Shown here: positions 60,301-64,000 of the stretch, piece by piece
Numbering within the stretch: the stretch's first letter is position 1
How the letters are laid out: each line of letters starts with the position of its first letter
Source of the DNA: Nematostella vectensis
Lineage: Eukaryota > Cnidaria > Anthozoa > Actiniaria > Edwardsiidae
Reading direction: 5' to 3'
Length of the DNA stretch: 64,000 nucleotides
NCBI RefSeq assembly: GCF_932526225.1
Contig: NC_064045.1
Coordinates: 12,332,442-12,396,441 of the forward strand
Program-made: the position numbers and the translations under genes
The notes under the pieces: model-generated
The model's input: only the letters and a program-made list of their open reading frames with translations
Told to the model about the DNA's origin: nothing
Database searches by the model: none

Positions 60301-63300
60301 TTCAATAAGAAGTGGTGGATATGTTGAATAATAACCCACCTTTGTAGGGCCTTGAGTATGTAGTGGTAGTTATTCAATAGGAAGTGGTGGATATGTTAAA
60401 TAATATCCCACCTTTGTAGGGCCTTGAGTATGTGGTGGTAGTTATTCAATAAGAAGTGGTGGATATGTTGAATAATAACCCACCTTTGTAGGGCCTTGTG
60501 TATGTAGTGGTAGTTATTCAATAGGAAGTGGTGGATATGTTAAATAATAACCCACCTTTGTAGGGCCTTGTGTATGTAGTGGTAGTTATTCAATAGGAAG
60601 TGGTGGATATGTTAAATAATAACCCACCTTTGTAGGGCCTTGAGTATGTAGTGGTAGTTATTCAAGAGGAAGAGTGCAACGAGTGTCACTGACTCGTAAA
60701 CCTTCGTCTTTAGTTGCAAATTCAGCCCCAAAGAACCAAGGACACGCTCTGCAAACAAGAAAATACTACAGTCGACCCTCTAATAACCAGGGGCCGGTTC
60801 CTAGAAAACAGGTTAGCACTAACACAGGGATAAATACGGCTATCTTGACATATGATAGCATAAAAAGGGCATTCATCCCTGGGCTAGCATTAACCTGCTT
60901 CTTAGGAACCCGGCCTGGGACTCTAATAATTTTATGACGAAATTTATTTCATTTTTTAAAATGTTTGGCTAAATCAGAGTAAGACAGAACATACAAGATT
61001 TTTAATGCATGTTTTTAACGCGTGTTAAAAGGTTTTTAAATCTTAAAATATTTTAATTTTTGATCGGTTGTTCTTAAATTCAAGCAAATCCAATTGAGCT
61101 GAAAGAGTTCTAAAACTGAAGATAAGAATAAATTCCATTCGTTGTGAGAAGTTTTGATTAAGAACTCTTACATATTTACAGCAAAAAATATCTGTTTGAT
61201 GCTCAACGTCATTTGCCATTTTTTTACCTAATCGTAAACTTTTTAAGCCTATTCTTTTTGCCTGTTTGTTTCTAGCAGTTTACTTCTCGGCGCTGCGTCT
61301 ATGTTCTTTGAGAACGCATTAGAAAATAGACGCGACAAGGATAAGTAAACTGATAGAAAGAAACAGGAAGAAAGCTCTTGGTAGCAGAGTTAGAAACCGG
61401 CTGGGAATTTCCCACATCGAGGTGACAGCAGGACTTACGAACATATTCAGCAGTGATCCCTATAAGTTGACCCTCGTCTCTGTAGATGACACCGCCATTT
61501 TGGCTCTCTGGTCAAGAAACATAGAAATACCGGTGATAAGGCAGCAAAGCATTGAAAATAAGACAATTTCCGAGAATCCGGGAACAAGATGTTTAAGGGT
61601 TCTGCCATATATTTCTCGGCAACCATATGGTAGGAAACTCTGAACAACATTACTTTCCATCGAAATCGGTCATTAACCCTGAAATGTGTGCAGAGCTTTG
61701 AACTTTGAGCTGTTGAGGCAACGCTAAATGAGGACTAGGTGGACAACGTCAAGTATCGTTTATCAGATGAAGCCTTAACGCCGGGAGAGTTGGTGGTGCA
61801 GTTGGCAGATCATCGCTCTTTGCCTCCCACCACTAGATTCCGGGTTCGATTCCCGGTTCCAAAGTGAGTTGAGTTTGTTGTTTCGACATGAGACGTGCCT
61901 TCTTAGCCTTTGACTCGACCACTTCATCTCTACGCTCTCGTAATCCAGCAAGGGGGATGATTAGGTCCACAATTTTTTTAAAATTTATTCTCACTGTTTT
62001 TTATTATTGTGTAGTTTCAGAAAATATCCATACCCATCATTGAGGGGATTGGAAATTCCGGGGGTGGGGGATCAAACCCCCAGGAATTTCAAGAGGGTGG
62101 TGGTGGTGGTTGGGGGGGGGGGGGGTAAATGCCCTTTTTCCGCTGCGCCGGTAACAAAATTAACACCTCGAATGTCCACTCCTTCTTGGCTATGTAACAC
62201 TTACTGTATTTATTTTTCCAGGGGGGTGGAAATTCCAGGGGGGTGGGGGGTCATACCTCCGACCCCCCTCCATGGGGAGGGGGAGAGGGGTTTGGATATT
62301 TTTTGGAACTACACATTTTCGACTGTTACTCCGGAAAAATATGTGCATCGCAACTCCAAGTTACCTTGCTGTGTAGCGAGGAGGTTCCCCACAGTCTCCA
62401 CGTAAGGTAAAAGCTGCTCCATAAACAGCAATGTCTGAACAAATTAAACATCAACGTCAACATATGGTACTCGATATTTTGCATCGTGCGGTCAGCAGAA
62501 AAACAAACCTCATAACGGCTGCGTACCCTACTCTCCCTTCTCTCTCAAATTCGGTTGTGTGGCAGTTATACATAATATTTCAATCATGGGCCTTAGGAAA
62601 CGCGATCACAGGACGGTCCTGTGATCAGGTAAACAAGGGAAAATGGGCGTTAAGAATTATTACACGCAGGATGGTTCGGGGTGCACTGAAGGTCTGCTAA
62701 AACGAAGGGAAATTGAGTGCCATAGCGAGTTAGGACAAGGAGCAAGCCTTTTCCGTTTGCTCCTACACCACAAGCGCACGGAGCGATCTCATCACATTGT
62801 ATTAGTTCAACAAGTATGTTTACGTTTAATGCATTACTCCACAAAGACATAGCCATAACATGAAGGTATAAAATAATTTAATTACAATAATATAACTTAA
62901 TAAATGCAAGAAAACTGTCAATAGTGATCTGGGTGATAGCGCCACCAGGGGCTATTCCACATTCTTATTGCATGTGGGAAAAAGCTTACTTTAAAACGTT
63001 TGTTTTACAGCTAACTGTCGCAAATCTTTTAGAATGATATTGTCTACATATCTAGTCCGATTATAGCAAATGAGCTATTAGAGATGTACATCTTACATTT
63101 CTTGTGAGCTCGTGAACTGTTCCGTCACGCGGCATATTGGACGCATGCTTCTCTGGTGCATGCTGAAACAGAATATATAGTATATATAGAAATAGTATAG
63201 TAACACGATACTTGGTAGACAGAGCCAAAAAATGGCTAGAAATTTTCCAATTCTCAATATATAAGCTCAAGATTCCGCATACAAGGTGTTCCTCTGACCA

Positions 63301-63651
63301 AAAGCTTAATTCCAAATTTTAAAGAAATTTAGCAGATATGAAATTTAGGTATTAGCGAGCAAAGTTGGCTTAATTTCTGATCAGAGCCCGACTCCTCCCT
63401 AAAAACGAGGAGAATTCATACTTTAAATAATTTAAAAATGGAATTCAAGCTTACCGAAGTTAACCAGACCTTATTTTGGGAAAACTTGCCATTTTTTTTG
63501 CTCTGTCTAGTTGGTATTGATTAGCAATGAAGGTGGTGTTACTCATGCCGGTAATGGTGGTTCGGATAATACAAACAAACGGGCGTAGCCATTTCATTAG
63601 CAGTTGCCTTACCCTGATTCCGTCAGCAAACTCGTCCAAAGCTCTTGCTGC
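54318..63651 (-). CDS. EXOC7: exocyst complex component 7 (Exo70), C-terminal 250 residues
   Basis: Exons on the minus strand: 63651-63613, 63162-63097, 62434-62365, 60748-60628, 57507-57409, 56821-56743, 56148-56107, 55094-54961, 54420-54318. All borders are GT/AG with consistent phase (753 nt). The 5' part lies beyond the window. EXOC7 is the exocyst subunit that binds PI(4,5)P2 and tethers secretory vesicles to the plasma membrane. Family hallmarks in order: AARALDEFADGIR, NMPRDGTVHELTRN, KVYESVTLVALFLLNNYHYI, MIKDKFKGFNTEFEELYQIQ, and the conserved C-terminus VPFTKNPEKYVKYTADEVEN ending FFDVSA. The joint between 62365 and 60748 is in phase but is shorter than the vertebrate protein there, so an exon may be missing or absent. 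The intron 57508-60627 is almost wholly an amplified exon-intron junction. Confidence 0.95.
55329..55701. mobile_element. MITE with long imperfect TIRs, in an EXOC7 intron
   Basis: The left end AGACCCTTTCCCCACGTATC and the right end GATACGTGGGGATGGGGTCT are inverted, with arms of about 50 bp (CCGTTTTCGTTTG against CAAACGAAAACGG). The interior is rich in CGTTTTCG. Target duplication unclear. Confidence 0.75.
55828..56000. mobile_element. small TIR element with G-runs, EXOC7 intron
   Basis: The ends CAGAGCCGTAGCAG and CTGCTACGGCCCTG are inverted; the interior carries two AAAATATTGGGGG blocks. The ends resemble the CAGGCCCGTAGCC family, but no target duplication is clear. Confidence 0.6.
57671..60670 (-). 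repeat. 72-bp array, 42 copies of an EXOC7 exon-intron junction
   Basis: On the minus strand each unit is about 45 nt encoding FLLNNYHYILKALQR followed by the donor GTGGGT and about 20 nt of intron start. The rightmost unit (ending 60628) is the real exon end; 41 further units lie inside the intron up to 57671. Units vary little: ATACTC/ATACAC (Leu/His), TATTCAAC/TATTTAAC, AACCC/ATCCC. The TTTAAC variant makes an in-frame TAA and occurs in the units next to the true exon. The last unit has GTGGAT instead of GTGGGT. Confidence 0.97.
60787..60920. mobile_element. MITE with 9-bp duplication, EXOC7 intron
   Basis: Inverted arms GGCCGGTTCCTAGAAAACAG and CTTCTTAGGAACCCGGCC extend over about 45 bp. 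The flanking direct repeat CTCTAATAA is at 60778-60786 and 60921-60929. It lies 39 nt upstream of the 121-nt EXOC7 exon's acceptor. Confidence 0.75.
61261..61377. repeat. imperfect inverted repeat, EXOC7 intron
   Basis: The CCTGTTTGTTTCTAGCAGTT end is inverted as AACTGATAGAAAGAAACAGG, with inner GCGTCTAT against ATAGACGC. Probably a small MITE. Confidence 0.6.
61780..61975 (+). mobile_element. tRNA-derived SINE
   Basis: A-box-like GTTGGTGGTGCAGTTGGCAG and a strong B box in a TpsiC-like stem-loop (CCGGGTTCGATTCCCGG, 61840-61856) are followed by a tRNA-unrelated body and a T-rich end near 61970. A full cloverleaf was not found, so it is not a functional tRNA gene. Intronic in EXOC7. Confidence 0.6.
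62008..62315. mobile_element. second copy of the TGTGTAGTT TIR element
   Basis: The ends TGTGTAGTTTCAGAAAATAT and ATATTTTTTGGAACTACACA, with flanking blocks shared with 28297-28590. Its centre (about 62140-62195) differs entirely from the exon fragment of the first copy. Lies in an EXOC7 intron, 50 bp downstream of an exon. Confidence 0.8.
62604..62626. repeat. 23-nt near-perfect palindrome
   Basis: GATCACAGGAC, one central base, GTCCTGTGATC. In an EXOC7 intron; no function evident. Confidence 0.8.
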
Positions 63652-64000
63652 CTAGCAAAGATAATAGGGACCGTAAGATTTAGAAGCACGCATGCTAGAT
63701 TTATCCCTACGCTAAAAAAAAGTAGAAGTGCACGTTCGTGATAAAATTGTGAAGAATGGCATGCTAATATGGTAAGTTTGATTTGTGATCATGGCTTTGT
63801 AACCCAAACAGGATCAGTACAACTTTTTTAAGATCGATGAATATAAAAAAATCCTAATTTTTTGTCAATAGACCGTTTTCACGAAATTGCGCGCGCATCC
63901 AAAATGCCACAGAATGGCGGGCCACAGCTGATCCAAAATGCGGACGAATGGAAATTTGTCTACAAAACTCCGCGAAAGAAGCGGTCTATTAAAATGTCGG
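63652..64000. other. EXOC7 intron running off the window
   Basis: AATAGACCG near 63868 is repeated inverted as CGGTCTATT near 63983, marking a probable small MITE. No further exon was recognised. Confidence 0.5.

Noticed and set aside
57579..60377. Four long minus-strand frames reading NNYHYILKALQR repeats as separate proteins
   Set aside because: They are the intronic 72-bp junction array of EXOC7; only the rightmost unit is a real exon end.
61780..61862. Functional tRNA gene
   Set aside because: A and B boxes are present, but acceptor and anticodon stems do not pair; better explained as a tRNA-derived SINE.

Overview
The window is a stretch of animal nuclear genome, most likely from an anthozoan cnidarian such as a sea anemone. 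That is an inference. It rests on AT-rich intergenic DNA, compact spliced genes with introns of about 100 nt next to long repeat-filled ones, recognisable animal gene families (a BTB-Kelch protein, a UBALD protein, the exocyst subunit EXOC7), and a dense mix of MITEs, LINE scraps, Ty3/Gypsy elements and minisatellites. No bacterial features, CRISPR arrays or confident tRNA/rRNA genes were seen. Exon models were built by hand from GT/AG sites and reading-phase continuity.

Genes, left to right. 6.1-7.9 kb (-): an intronless BTB-BACK-Kelch protein. 13.2-18.4 kb (-): a seven-exon gene for a roughly 527-residue basic/coiled-coil protein, perhaps TEDC2-like. 22.8-26.4 kb (+): a small acidic coiled-coil protein with a possible cassette or alternative first exon. 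30.3-32.1 kb (-): an unrecognised, largely disordered 594-residue protein. 48.2-48.7 kb (-): a three-exon 98-residue UBALD homologue. 50.9-53.3 kb (+): a six-exon, 178-residue HMG-box-like protein of unknown role, divergent from UBALD. 54.3-63.7 kb and beyond (-): the C-terminal 250 residues of EXOC7, running off the right edge.

Tandem repeats dominate: a 90-bp array (0.76-1.2 kb), a 53-bp array of 21 units (3.8-4.9 kb), a 27-bp array beside the Kelch stop codon (5.5-5.9 kb), a 21-bp array (13.3-13.8 kb), a 29-bp array of about 55 units (16.5-18.0 kb), a 30/36-bp array (38.3-46.3 kb) and a 72-bp array of 42 units (57.7-60.7 kb). The 30/36-bp array is split by a 4.2-kb Ty3/Gypsy element with 162-bp LTRs and a 5-bp target duplication.

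The most interesting signal is that several arrays grew out of gene boundaries. The 72-bp array in EXOC7 is an amplified exon-intron junction: every unit repeats the last 45 or so nt of the coding exon (FLLNNYHYILKALQR) plus the 5' splice site. The 29-bp array begins at the 5' splice site of its host intron, and the 27-bp array merges into the Kelch stop codon. A second notable event is an exact 52-bp copy of the coding exon at 26.1 kb inside a terminal-inverted-repeat element at 28.3-28.6 kb, which looks like transposon capture of an exon fragment.
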